A DNA stretch of 64,000 nt from Bifidobacterium sp. ESL0769. Its GTDB lineage: Bacteria > Actinomycetota > Actinomycetes > Actinomycetales > Bifidobacteriaceae. How positions within the stretch are numbered: the first letter of the stretch is position 1; each line of letters begins with the position of its first letter. Positions 1 through 8,999 of the stretch are shown in pieces. Below the pieces are notes generated by a model. The model had not been told where the DNA came from, ran no database searches, and saw only the letters and a program-made list of their open reading frames with translations. The translations under genes and the position numbers were made by a program. The DNA lies in assembly GCF_029395495.1 (NCBI RefSeq), contig NZ_CP113918.1:310001-374000 (forward strand), written 5' to 3'.

Positions 1-134
1 AAGTGCGTCGATTTTCAGGTATTTTTAGGTAATTCCAGCTTAGAATTCGTGTACTTTTTTCTTCTTGGTAGAAAAGTGCACGGCTTCATCTCGTAAATCA
101 TAATTATTGCATTTTAACGAAAGGAACAACAACC
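1..134 (+). promoter_or_regulatory. Upstream region of the C69 dipeptidase
   Basis: Non-coding AT-rich stretch. A GAAAGGAA ribosome-binding site lies about 10 nt before the ATG at 135. AAGTGCG at 2 and AAAAGTGCACGG at 73 resemble the core of intergenic repeats elsewhere in the window. No clear promoter could be fixed. Confidence 0.4.
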
Positions 135-1751
135 ATGGCATGCACCACCATTCTGGTCGGTAAGGATGCGAGCTATGACGGCTCGACCATCATCGCGCGC
201 AACGAGGATTCGGCAAACGGGGAGTTTAACCCCAAGCGTTTCGTCGTGGTCAAGCCCGCCGATCAGCCGCGGCATTATCGCAGCGTGCTGAATCATCTCG
301 ACATCGAACTGCCAGATAATCCGATGCAATACACTTCGTTGCCCAACGCGGACCTCAAAGACGGTGTCTGGGGCGAGGCGGGTGTCAACGAGGCCAACGT
401 GGCAATGAGCGCCACGGAGACCCTGACGACCAATGAGCGCGTCATCGGCGCCGACCCGTTCGTCGAGTTCGAGCCGGCCAAGTGCAAGAAGGGCGAGCCG
501 GACTATGTGCCCGAAGTGGCTGGCGGTATCAGCGAAGAGGATTTCCTTTCCATCGTGCTGCCATATATCAAGACCGCGCGTGAAGGCGTTCAGCGCCTGG
601 GCTCGTTGCTCGAGCAGTACGGCACCAATGAGATGAACGGTGTCGCCTTCAGCGATGTCAACGAAATCTGGTGGCTCGAGACCGTCGGCGGTCATCATTG
701 GATTGCCAAGCGCGTGCCCGACGAGGCCTACGTCACCATGCCGAACCAGCTGGGCATCGACGAATTCGACCTTGAAGACGCATTCGGCGAGCAGGAGAAT
801 CACATGTGCTCCGCCGACCTGAACGAGTTCATCGAGGCCAATCATCTCGACCTCGCCGTCGAAGCGACCACTCCGTTCAACCCGCGCGACGCGTTCGGTT
901 CCCACTCAGATTCCGACCACGTCTACAACACCCCGCGCGCCTGGTACATGCAGCGTACGCTGAACCCTTACGACGAGGTGTGGGACGGGCCGGACGCCGA
1001 CCATACTCCTGAATCCGATGACATTCCGTGGGCGCGGCAGCCTGAGCGCAAGGTTACCATCGAGGATGTCAAATACGTGCTGAGCTCGCACTATCAGGGC
1101 ACGCCTTACGATCCGTACGGCCATCGCGGCGACGAGCACACCCGTCACATGTACCGCTGCATCGGCATCAACCGCCAAAGCCAGCTTGCGGTGATGCAGA
1201 TTCGTCCGTATCGTCCGCAGTCCGACCGCGCCATCCAGTGGATTTCCTATGGTTCGAATCCCTTCAACGCACTGGTGCCGTTCTACCCGAATGTCGACGC
1301 CACGCCGGCCTATCTCGAAGCGACCACCACCCGCGTGACCAGCGAGAACCTTTACTGGGAGAACCGTATCATCGCGGCGCTGTGCAACTCCGCATTCGCT
1401 GAAACCTCCAACGCCATTGAGCGCTATCAGGAGCTGACCGGCGGCATGGGCCATCGCATGGTCGCAGCCACCGATGAGCAGATCGCCCGGCTCGGCGGCG
1501 ACAAGGAGGCCAGCGCCGAATCCATGGCACAGGCCGAACTCAACGCAGGCAATCCCGAAGGCGATGTCGAGCCGATGAAACCGGACCAGATCATCGCTGC
1601 CACTCGCAACGCTGAAGTGCGCGAGATTTTGCGCACTGCCAACCAATCGATGGCCGACCAAATCAAGAAGGAAACCGATTCGCTACTCGACACCGTGCTC
1701 TACACGGCTTCGATGAAGATGGCCAACGGCTTCAACCGCTCCGACAACTAA
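135..1751 (+). CDS. pepD: C69-family dipeptidase
   Basis: A 538-residue Ntn-hydrolase of peptidase family C69 (dipeptidase A type), which cleaves dipeptides in the cytoplasm. The N-terminus reads M-A-C-T-T; the Cys at position 3 is the expected autocatalytically exposed nucleophile, followed by the family-typical ARNED segment near residue 25. WWLETVGGHHW near residues 177-187 and the Trp/Tyr-rich centre also fit the family. There is no signal peptide. A GAAAGGAA ribosome-binding site supports the start. It stands alone, followed by a 240 bp gap. Family assignment is firm; substrate preference is not visible. Confidence 0.92.
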   Translation: MACTTILVGKDASYDGSTIIARNEDSANGEFNPKRFVVVKPADQPRHYRSVLNHLDIELPDNPMQYTSLPNADLKDGVWGEAGVNEANVAMSATETLTTNERVIGADPFVEFEPAKCKKGEPDYVPEVAGGISEEDFLSIVLPYIKTAREGVQRLGSLLEQYGTNEMNGVAFSDVNEIWWLETVGGHHWIAKRVPDEAYVTMPNQLGIDEFDLEDAFGEQENHMCSADLNEFIEANHLDLAVEATTPFNPRDAFGSHSDSDHVYNTPRAWYMQRTLNPYDEVWDGPDADHTPESDDIPWARQPERKVTIEDVKYVLSSHYQGTPYDPYGHRGDEHTRHMYRCIGINRQSQLAVMQIRPYRPQSDRAIQWISYGSNPFNALVPFYPNVDATPAYLEATTTRVTSENLYWENRIIAALCNSAFAETSNAIERYQELTGGMGHRMVAATDEQIARLGGDKEASAESMAQAELNAGNPEGDVEPMKPDQIIAATRNAEVREILRTANQSMADQIKKETDSLLDTVLYTASMKMANGFNRSDN

Positions 1752-2027
1752 AGTGGCTGGTTTCCTCAGTCAAAAGGTCGGTCGATGGAAATCAAAGAAT
1801 GGCAGTGTTTTGCCGTCCCGGGTTTCATGTCGATCGGCCTTTTTGATATCGACCATTATGGAAACTGTTTCTGAGCGTTTTATCCTTCGCGGCGACGCGT
1901 ACTGATAGGCTTTTGGTATTGGTTGCGGGTTTATCGGTACGGTTGATTCGTAGGTTAGATTATATCTAGTAACGATATAATTCCGTAATTTCGGATGATT
2001 CTTACGCGCGTTGAAAGCAGGTACGGC

Positions 2028-3599
2028 ATGGCTCTGATCGATCAATTCACCACCCAGTATGGACTGGTCAAAAAAATCGACGCATTCGGATATCTCGATT
2101 ACCTGAAAAACCACGCCGATGAGCCGCGCAAGCACGGGCAGGTTGTGCTCGTCACCGCCGATACGCCGCTGAAGGCTTCGCGTGGCGAAGGAAAGACCAC
2201 CACCACCATCGCGCTAATCGACGCGCTGCGTGCCCGTGGCATTGACGCGACCGCAGTACTGCGCCAGCCGAGCATGGGCATCACCGCGGCTGGCTCCAAG
2301 GGTGGCGCTTCGGGCGGTGGCAAATCCTCGCTTTCCCATCCCGAATTGATTGACTGGGGCCTGTGCGGCGAAATGGCTGCCATCGAGAACGCGCAGAACC
2401 TGCTGGTTTCCTTCGCAGAGAAGGCCATTGATGATGGCGTTATCGACACTATCCTCGTGCCGCGCGTCTCCGAAGTGCCGTCGCGCTCGCTGCGTCAGAT
2501 TGCCGTCGACCGTGGTAAGGGCAATGTGCCCGAGCGCGTCGTGCTGACCCCGACCTGCGAGCTGATGCAGATTGTCGTACTTTCCCATTCCATGGACGAG
2601 ATTGCCGAGCGTGTCTCGAAGATGGTCGCTGGCACCAAGGATGGCAACCCTGTCGCTTTCGGCGATTTCATTGACCTTTGGCGCATCACCGGCATCCTCG
2701 GCGATGCGGTGAAGCCGGCGCAGACCGAGACCGTCAACGGTTCGCCGGTCTATGTGCACTGCGGCCCGTTCGCCAACGTGTCGCTGGGCATCCCGAGCCT
2801 GATTTCCGTGGAGATGGCCTGCGCGCTGCACGACGTCGTGGTGGTCGAAGCCGGATACGGCGCCGATGCCGGTGCCCAGAAATGGCTCGACATCGCCTGT
2901 CGCGAGTACGGCGCCGAATGGCCGGCCGCCGCCGTGGTGGTCACCCGTGCTTCGACCTGGCGCGACGACCCGAAGTTGGCCTGGCGTTACCCGTTCCATG
3001 TTCATCGTCTCGAAAACCTTGGTATTCCGACCTTCCCGCTGGTCAATCTCTGGGACGGCGAGGACGACCAGATCGATTCCCTGCGTGACACCGCGAAATC
3101 ATTGGACTTCCGCAACCCGATTATCGGCAACCTCTTCCGTGACGGCGGCGAGGCTTTGGCTCCGCAGCTTGACGCGTTCGTGGAGGCACTTGACGATGCG
3201 AATAACGCCGACAATGCCAACGCGACCAATGCTCCTGCCGATTCCGACGATCCGGAAGCCGCCGACAACCGCGCCAGCCACAAGGGCATGGGCCTGGTCG
3301 AAGACGTGAAGTGGATTGCTGACAACGCGTACGGCGTTCCGGCCGACCGCGTGCTGACCAAACTCGGTTTCGCCGAGTCCCTGGCCGCTGCGACCGATTT
3401 GTGCAACGGTGTCGGAACGAGTATTGATGACCTCGCCGTGGTGGCGGTGAAGTCCCCGGCCACGATGACCGACGATGATTCTGCTGCCACCGACGAGCGC
3501 ACAGTAACGCTTAAGAAAGTCGAGCCGCACCTTGGCGCCGGTGTGGTGCAGGTCAACCTCACCACATCGCTCACTACCCCGATGCCCAAGATCGTCTGA
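2028..3599 (+). CDS. fhs: Formate--tetrahydrofolate ligase
   Basis: Formyl-THF synthetase: formate + THF + ATP gives 10-formyl-THF for purine and one-carbon metabolism. The P-loop-like SRGEGKTTTT lies near residues 49-57, then SMGITAAGSKGGASGGG, a divergent version of the KGGAAGGG region. I chose the ATG at 2028 (523 aa) because similarity begins at MALIDQF; an in-frame ATG at 1995 is possible but adds 11 residues with no family match. The protein is shorter than the usual ~555 residues and diverged. A low-complexity Asp/Asn/Ala stretch (about residues 391-421) interrupts it. The next gene starts 10 nt after the stop. Confidence 0.85.
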   Translation: MALIDQFTTQYGLVKKIDAFGYLDYLKNHADEPRKHGQVVLVTADTPLKASRGEGKTTTTIALIDALRARGIDATAVLRQPSMGITAAGSKGGASGGGKSSLSHPELIDWGLCGEMAAIENAQNLLVSFAEKAIDDGVIDTILVPRVSEVPSRSLRQIAVDRGKGNVPERVVLTPTCELMQIVVLSHSMDEIAERVSKMVAGTKDGNPVAFGDFIDLWRITGILGDAVKPAQTETVNGSPVYVHCGPFANVSLGIPSLISVEMACALHDVVVVEAGYGADAGAQKWLDIACREYGAEWPAAAVVVTRASTWRDDPKLAWRYPFHVHRLENLGIPTFPLVNLWDGEDDQIDSLRDTAKSLDFRNPIIGNLFRDGGEALAPQLDAFVEALDDANNADNANATNAPADSDDPEAADNRASHKGMGLVEDVKWIADNAYGVPADRVLTKLGFAESLAAATDLCNGVGTSIDDLAVVAVKSPATMTDDDSAATDERTVTLKKVEPHLGAGVVQVNLTTSLTTPMPKIV

Positions 3600-3608
3600 G
3601 GATGCCGT

Positions 3609-4370
3609 ATGGCTGAAGACGACAAGGGCGACGAGAGCGATACCCACGGTGGAGTCGACAGCACCCAGCTGAGTACTGACCAGCGTGCGGCCATTTCCGG
3701 CCTTGCCAAAGACAATGTCTATGTCAAACAGTCCAAGTGGACCACGTTCCGTGAGCTCCCCGCCGGCCAAAAAGGGACGTATTTCGTCCAGAACTTTCTG
3801 CTGGGCACGGTCGTGGTTGTCGTCGCTCTCGTTATCGTCATTTCGCTGGTGGTCACGTATCTGACCAAGCCGCCCACGCCGGTTTTCACGCTGGAAGCGG
3901 TGAATATGCACCAGGATTCCGAGCAGATCAGTGCGTTGAAAGACGGATTCGTCAAATATGATAACGTCAAGGACGCGCGTCGAGTGAGCTTTGGCAGCAG
4001 CCTCAACATCGGCAAAAACAGTTACACCGATGATTCCCCGAAAATCATGACTCAGGTTGCGGCCGGTCAGATTAACGCCATGGCCTCTGACAAAAAGACG
4101 ATAGCAACGCTGAACAAACGCGGCCTTGTCAACAAGCCCTCAGAAGTGCTCGCAGGCTCGGAGCTCAAGCGGTACTTGGATATGGGCGTTCTGGTTGACG
4201 CGAAAGGTAATCCGGCCACGAGTGCAAAAGACGCCATCGCCTTCGATCTTTCCCGTTCGCAGACCTGGAAGGCCAAGGGTCTGCCGAGCGATGCGCTGTT
4301 TGGTTTCAGCAACGTCAAGAGCGGCAAGGATCATCCTCGCGCCTTCGTGCGCTATCTGGATTTCAAATAA
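3609..4370 (+). CDS. Single-pass membrane protein of unknown function
   Basis: A 253-residue protein I do not recognise. It has an acidic hydrophilic N-terminus (about 55 residues), one hydrophobic segment rich in Val/Ile near residues 60-82, and a C-terminal domain of about 170 residues that would sit outside the cell if the N-terminus is inside. No Cys, no lipobox and no catalytic motif are evident. Its ATG follows the fhs stop by 9 nt with GAGGA just upstream, so it is probably co-transcribed and translationally coupled with fhs. A strong terminator hairpin follows at 4439. Function unknown. Confidence 0.8.
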   Translation: MAEDDKGDESDTHGGVDSTQLSTDQRAAISGLAKDNVYVKQSKWTTFRELPAGQKGTYFVQNFLLGTVVVVVALVIVISLVVTYLTKPPTPVFTLEAVNMHQDSEQISALKDGFVKYDNVKDARRVSFGSSLNIGKNSYTDDSPKIMTQVAAGQINAMASDKKTIATLNKRGLVNKPSEVLAGSELKRYLDMGVLVDAKGNPATSAKDAIAFDLSRSQTWKAKGLPSDALFGFSNVKSGKDHPRAFVRYLDFK

Positions 4371-4438
4371 AGCGGTGTTGAAAATTATCGGCGCCTAAGC
4401 TGCGGAAGCCGAAATGGATGTTGGCCAACAGCGACAAC

Positions 4439-4489
4439 AAAAGGCGACAAACAGACCAATGAAAATTCTTGGTTTGTTTATCGCCTTTT
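4439..4489. terminator. Bidirectional terminator hairpin
   Basis: AAAAGGCGA (4439-4447) pairs perfectly with TCGCCTTTT (4481-4489); inner bases AAAC/ACCAA also pair with TTGGTTTG. It lies between two converging genes (the membrane protein and the tautomerase) and carries U-runs in both directions. Confidence 0.8.
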
Positions 4490-4543
4490 AATAATTACTA
4501 TAAGGTGCTGTTCGTTGCTATTTAGCGCCGCGGCAGACAGAAA

Positions 4544-4897
4544 TCAGAAGTTGCCGCCGTTCCAGCCCCAGTCGCCGGTAGCCGTATAGCGGATGTAGGT
4601 GCGGTCTTCTGGCACGCCGAGTTCGTCGTGAAGCGCGGTCATGATTTGCTTCGTCATCGACTCCCAGACGGAGCGGTCGATGCTGCCGGGCGCGCCCATG
4701 ACATTGACCTCGACATAGGCCGCCGGCTTGGCGTCGGTGCCGCCGAAGTAAATCGGCATATTGTCCTCGAACGGGCACATCAGCCAGCTCTCGGTCTTGC
4801 CGGGAACGGCGGTGATGGCCTTGCCGTACGCGGCCTTGAGCGCCTCGCGCTGCGCCTGCGTGGTGGAAACGGAAACGTGGGTATGGATGACTGGCAT
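4544..4897 (-). CDS. MIF/4-oxalocrotonate-type tautomerase
   Basis: A 117-residue protein of the tautomerase/macrophage-migration-inhibitory-factor superfamily. The start is set at the ATG giving MPVIHTHVSV because Pro2, exposed after Met removal, is the catalytic base in this superfamily; AAGGAACT lies just upstream. The longer reading frame adds 49 residues of unrelated sequence. The central region MPIYFGGTDAKPAAYVEVNVMG and the C-terminal RTYIRYTATGDWGWNG match phenylpyruvate-tautomerase-like MIF proteins. Single gene, converging on the fhs unit. The physiological substrate is not known. Confidence 0.85.
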   Translation of the reverse strand: MPVIHTHVSVSTTQAQREALKAAYGKAITAVPGKTESWLMCPFEDNMPIYFGGTDAKPAAYVEVNVMGAPGSIDRSVWESMTKQIMTALHDELGVPEDRTYIRYTATGDWGWNGGNF

Positions 4898-5225
4898 GAT
4901 AGTTCCTTGCGTTTTGCGGTGAATCGTTATCGTCACTGATATTTTATGACAAGCGTTGTGTATAGCACCACGTTGATTCCATTTCTGGCCTGCTGGTTGC
5001 TTGCGTTCGTGATGCTCGCGTCTGTTCTGGTGTTGTGTCCGCAATCCGGCATTCTGTTCGCCGCATTCGTGTCTCGGTTTCTTTCCGTTTGCAATCGATG
5101 AATGCGTTTGTATGTCAGCTCGTCAGTGCCTTAATGTGGCGGTGGTGCGCAGATTATCGGGGTATTTGGTGCAGAGTATGCCCGCTAGGGCCCTTATCGC
5201 TTCAGTTGTGCGTACATTAAGAATG

Positions 5226-5255
5226 TTGACACAAAGCGGTATGACGCGATGTATT
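5226..5255 (+). promoter_or_regulatory. Probable sigma-70 type promoter of the fused isoprenoid gene
   Basis: A consensus -35 TTGACA at 5226-5231 and a TGTATT -10 at 5250-5255 are separated by 18 nt. They lie about 95 nt before the chosen start codon at 5349. Inference from sequence only. Confidence 0.5.
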
Positions 5256-5348
5256 AAAAAGTATCAATACATGATACCTAAGGATTTTAAAGCCAATCGC
5301 AACGCGCGAATGTGGTTGACGAAATATGAGGGGAAGGAACGGCAAACG

Positions 5349-8045
5349 ATGAGCGGTAGGCAAGCCCAGGAACCGAGTAGCAGCGTAGCGACGGCCCCCG
5401 GGAAACTGTATATCGCTGGTGAATATGCCGTGGTCGAGCACGGCCATCCCGCGATTCTCATCGCTGTCAATCGACTTTTGACCGCCCGCATCACCGAGCA
5501 TGACGCCACTTCCGCGGTCGCTCAACTCCAGTCTTTCGGCGTCGATCCGGTCGGCCGTATCCATTCCGCAGGCCATCCCGAGGCATCGGTTACCTGGCGA
5601 CGTCGCGCGGGACGTGCGGTGCCTGACGTGGAGCAGCCGGGCGCGGCGTTCGTGCTTTCCGTCATCCACGCGGTCGAGGAATTGGCGCAGCAGCAGGGCA
5701 GAGCCCTCAAAATCTACGATGTCAATATCGAAAGCGAACTTGACGATGCTTCCGGCCGCAAGTATGGCCTCGGCTCGTCTGCAGCGGTGACTGTGGCCAT
5801 GATGAAGGCGCTCACTGCGTTTTACGGCCTCGAACTTGACCCGATTCAGCAGTACAAACTCGCGTTCGTTTCGGCAAGCCGCGCCCAGAAGGTCGGCTCC
5901 GGAGGAGACCTGGCGGCAAGCCTGTTCGGCGGCTGTATCCGTTTCACGGCTGTCGACCGGCAGTGGGTTACCAATCGTTTGCAGGACACCGCGCTGAGCG
6001 ATTTGATCGACATGCCATGGCCGGGGCTGAGCATTGCACGGCTTCGTGCATTTGAGCCCGACAGCAGCTTGCGTCTGATGGTTGGATGGACCGGTAATCC
6101 CGCGTCCACGCCTTCGCTCGTCGGCCACGTCCAGCAGCAGAGCGCCGCCGAACACGAGCGGACGTATCAGGACTTTTTGAGCGGTAGCGATGCCTGCGTC
6201 GACGCGTTGGCTTCGGCGTTGATTCGCAACGACGAACAGGCCGTCATTGCATGCGTGCGCGAGGCCCGAAAGCTGTTGCAAACTCTTTCTTCGTTTACCG
6301 GTGTGACCATCGAAACCCCAGCCTTGCGTGCTCTGGTCGAGGTCGCGGAAAATCATGGAGCAGCAGCGAAAAGCTCCGGTGCGGGTGGCGGCGACTGTGG
6401 CATCGCGATTGCCGGACCGAGTGCCGATTGCGCTGCCATCACACGTGGCTGGCAGGAGAAGAGCATCGTTCCGCTGAATCTTTCGGTGCATGCCCCGCAA
6501 GTCGAGCTCACCGATTGGGCGGGTGGTGTTTCCGCCGGTATGTCTGGTGGAATTGCTGGAAGCGCTCGTGCAGAAGAAAATTTTTTCGAAAGGACCGGCG
6601 GTAGTGAAGGCTCTGGAGTCGGTGGTATCGCAGGTGTTGCCGGTATAGCTGATATTGCTGGTGTCTCACGTGGTGTCGATGGCGTCAGCGGTGCAGGCGC
6701 CGGAGGTGCTAACGGTACTTTTGGTGTTAACGGTGTCACAGGTGCCGCTGGAGCTGGAATTGCCGGTAATAGCGGTGCCGGCATCGCCAGTTCCGGGATG
6801 TCGAATATGTCGGCTCCGAACGTATCGGCAGGTCATGTACTTGGCCTAAATTCGCAGTTCCCTGCTGCCGGGACGAACCGCAAAGACGACCACGTTCGTC
6901 TCGCGCTCGCTGAACATGCGGATATGCAGCGTAATGCATTTGATGATATTGCGTTCGTTCATCACAGCCTGGGCAGTGTTGACGTCAACGACGTTGATAT
7001 GACCACGCAGGTTTGCGGTGCAACGTGGGACGTGCCGTTTTATATCAACGCGATGACCGGTGGATCGGCCAAAACCGGCGCAATCAACGCTTCATTCGCG
7101 CGCGTCGCCGCCGCGACCGGCTTAGCTATGGCCTCCGGTTCGCAGCACGCAGCCATTCGCGACTCGAAACTCGAGCCGACGTTCACCACGATTCGTGAGT
7201 ATGACCCGTCTGGTTTCGTCTTTGCCAACGTCGGGCTTTCCGTGAGTGTCGAGCAGGCCTTGCATGCCGTCAAGATGATTCATGCCGACGCCCTTCAGAT
7301 TCATATCAACGCTGCCCAAGAGCTCGTGATGCCGGAAGGCTCGCGCGATTTCGACGCGTGGCCAGAGCGTATAGCAGCGATCGTGAAGGCTTCGCCGGTG
7401 CCAGTGATGGTCAAGGAAGTCGGCTTCGGCATGAGTGCGCGAACCGTGCGGCAACTGGCTGAGCTCGGCGTGTGCACTGTCGATGTCAGCGGCCGCGGTG
7501 GCACTGATTTTGCCCGTATCGAAAACGCTCGACGACAGGCTCATGAATACGGCTATATGGCCGGCTGGGGCCAGTCCACGGCGTTGTGTCTGCTTGCGTT
7601 GTTGCCGAATAAATGTAATGCACTAAATAATGATAGTGCTAGTGAATTCTCCTCAAATTCCGGTAACGTTACAACCGATGCCAACTTACCCGCCAATGGC
7701 ACGAATAAGACCGGGAACAAAGTGATTGGTTGCGGCGAAACCAACGTGGCCGTGCTGGCTTCGGGCGGCGTGCGCAATCCGCTCGACGTAGTGAAGGCGC
7801 TCGCACTGGGTGCTAAAGCCGTCGGCATTTCCGGCCACTTCCTGCAGGTGTTGAACGCCTCTGGCGAAGACGGCCTGATCGCCGAAATCAACAGCTGGAA
7901 GAGTCAGGTCCGCTCGCTGATGGCCTTGCTCGGCGCGAAAACCGTCGTCGACTTGCGCCGCACAGACCTGTTGGTCACCGGCAAAACCGCCGAAGAAGCC
8001 CGTTTACTTGGTGTCGACCTGTCGACGCTTGCGAAACGTTGCTGA
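5349..8045 (+). CDS. Fused phosphomevalonate kinase / type 2 isopentenyl-diphosphate isomerase
   Basis: One 898-residue reading frame holds two mevalonate-pathway enzymes. Residues ~10-390 are a GHMP kinase of the phosphomevalonate kinase type: APGKLYIAGEYAVVEHGHPA at the N-terminus, GLGSSAAV (~140-147) and a C-terminal KSSGAGGGDCG motif. Residues ~512-898 are a type 2 (FMN, NADPH) IPP isomerase: NAMTGGSAKTG, ASGSQHAA, QIHINAAQE, VKEVGFGMS, DVSGRGGT and a C-terminal SGGVRNP. Between them lies a ~120-residue Gly/Ala/Ser/Val linker. A second low-complexity insert (~754-798) interrupts the isomerase. The start at 5349 has GGGGAAGGAA upstream; earlier in-frame starts lack one. mvaK1 and mvaD are not in this window. 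Confidence 0.9.
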   Translation: MSGRQAQEPSSSVATAPGKLYIAGEYAVVEHGHPAILIAVNRLLTARITEHDATSAVAQLQSFGVDPVGRIHSAGHPEASVTWRRRAGRAVPDVEQPGAAFVLSVIHAVEELAQQQGRALKIYDVNIESELDDASGRKYGLGSSAAVTVAMMKALTAFYGLELDPIQQYKLAFVSASRAQKVGSGGDLAASLFGGCIRFTAVDRQWVTNRLQDTALSDLIDMPWPGLSIARLRAFEPDSSLRLMVGWTGNPASTPSLVGHVQQQSAAEHERTYQDFLSGSDACVDALASALIRNDEQAVIACVREARKLLQTLSSFTGVTIETPALRALVEVAENHGAAAKSSGAGGGDCGIAIAGPSADCAAITRGWQEKSIVPLNLSVHAPQVELTDWAGGVSAGMSGGIAGSARAEENFFERTGGSEGSGVGGIAGVAGIADIAGVSRGVDGVSGAGAGGANGTFGVNGVTGAAGAGIAGNSGAGIASSGMSNMSAPNVSAGHVLGLNSQFPAAGTNRKDDHVRLALAEHADMQRNAFDDIAFVHHSLGSVDVNDVDMTTQVCGATWDVPFYINAMTGGSAKTGAINASFARVAAATGLAMASGSQHAAIRDSKLEPTFTTIREYDPSGFVFANVGLSVSVEQALHAVKMIHADALQIHINAAQELVMPEGSRDFDAWPERIAAIVKASPVPVMVKEVGFGMSARTVRQLAELGVCTVDVSGRGGTDFARIENARRQAHEYGYMAGWGQSTALCLLALLPNKCNALNNDSASEFSSNSGNVTTDANLPANGTNKTGNKVIGCGETNVAVLASGGVRNPLDVVKALALGAKAVGISGHFLQVLNASGEDGLIAEINSWKSQVRSLMALLGAKTVVDLRRTDLLVTGKTAEEARLLGVDLSTLAKRC

Positions 8046-8178
8046 GTAATCGGTGTCTGTCGCCGTTCGCTAAACATCGTTGAATAATCGTTGATTTGAC
8101 TGCTCTGACGAAGCATCGCAGAAACCACGTCGAGGAAATGCCCTTGCACAAATCCCGCTTGCGGACTTCAATGGAATC

Positions 8179-8748
8179 ATGTTTCCTGACTTTTTGAGTG
8201 AAGATGCCGAAACCGTGGCGAAAGGGCTGCTCGGCTGCACGTTGACGCGCGTCATCGACGGCGAGACGCTGACGGTGCGCATCGTGGAAACCGAAGCCTA
8301 CGATGAGCTTGACCCCGCGAGCCACACCTTCCACGGCAAAAGTGAACGCAACCGTGCGATGTTCGGCCCGTCCGGCCATGCCTACATTTACCTGATTTAC
8401 GGCATGAATCTGTGTATGAACGTCACCGCGTTCGAGGAGGGCTTCGGTGCGGGTGCGCTGATTCGTGCCGCCGAACCGATGGATACGCGAACCGTTGAAA
8501 TTATCGAAAAACGCCGTGGCGGTCGCCGTATCAAAGATTGTTTGAATGGTCCAGGCAAGATATGCAAGTCGCTGGGCATCACGATGGATCTCTATGGTCA
8601 TAATCTGCGCAAGCCGCCGCTGAGCCTCGAAACCGGTTCGTTGCGCCCCGGCGAACGTATCGAAGCCACGCAACGCATCGGCATCAGCAAGGCTAAAGAC
8701 CGCCCACGCCGTTTCATCATTGCCGGCAATCCGTATCTCTCGCGGTAA
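8179..8748 (+). CDS. mpg: 3-methyladenine DNA glycosylase (AAG/MPG family)
   Basis: A 189-residue monofunctional glycosylase that removes alkylated or deaminated purines (3-methyladenine, hypoxanthine) in base-excision repair. RIVETEAYDE carries the catalytic Glu (E39 by alignment to human AAG Glu125) and the intercalating Tyr41; YIYLIYGMNLCMNVT and GPGKICKSLGIT are family signatures. The length is normal for bacterial members. It lies 133 nt downstream of the isoprenoid fusion, same strand, possibly read through; the ribosome-binding site is weak. Confidence 0.93.
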   Translation: MFPDFLSEDAETVAKGLLGCTLTRVIDGETLTVRIVETEAYDELDPASHTFHGKSERNRAMFGPSGHAYIYLIYGMNLCMNVTAFEEGFGAGALIRAAEPMDTRTVEIIEKRRGGRRIKDCLNGPGKICKSLGITMDLYGHNLRKPPLSLETGSLRPGERIEATQRIGISKAKDRPRRFIIAGNPYLSR

Positions 8749-8999
8749 GGCTGGCAGGCTGGGTCTGACATGTCGGATTCTGCTGATTTTCGCTCGGTGT
8801 ATTGCTGCCGTCAAACAAATGTTCAAGAGAGGCAAAGCGCGTTTTCCGCGCACCAATGCATAGTGCTGTCGTCGCACCGATCTTCATGGTTCGTTGGACG
8901 CTGTGTGCCGGCAACAATATGTCGCTGCGTGTATCTCGAGTTCCGTCGCATAATGGTCCGGGCGGTTTGTCGGCTGATCGGTTGCCGTGAAATACCGGC

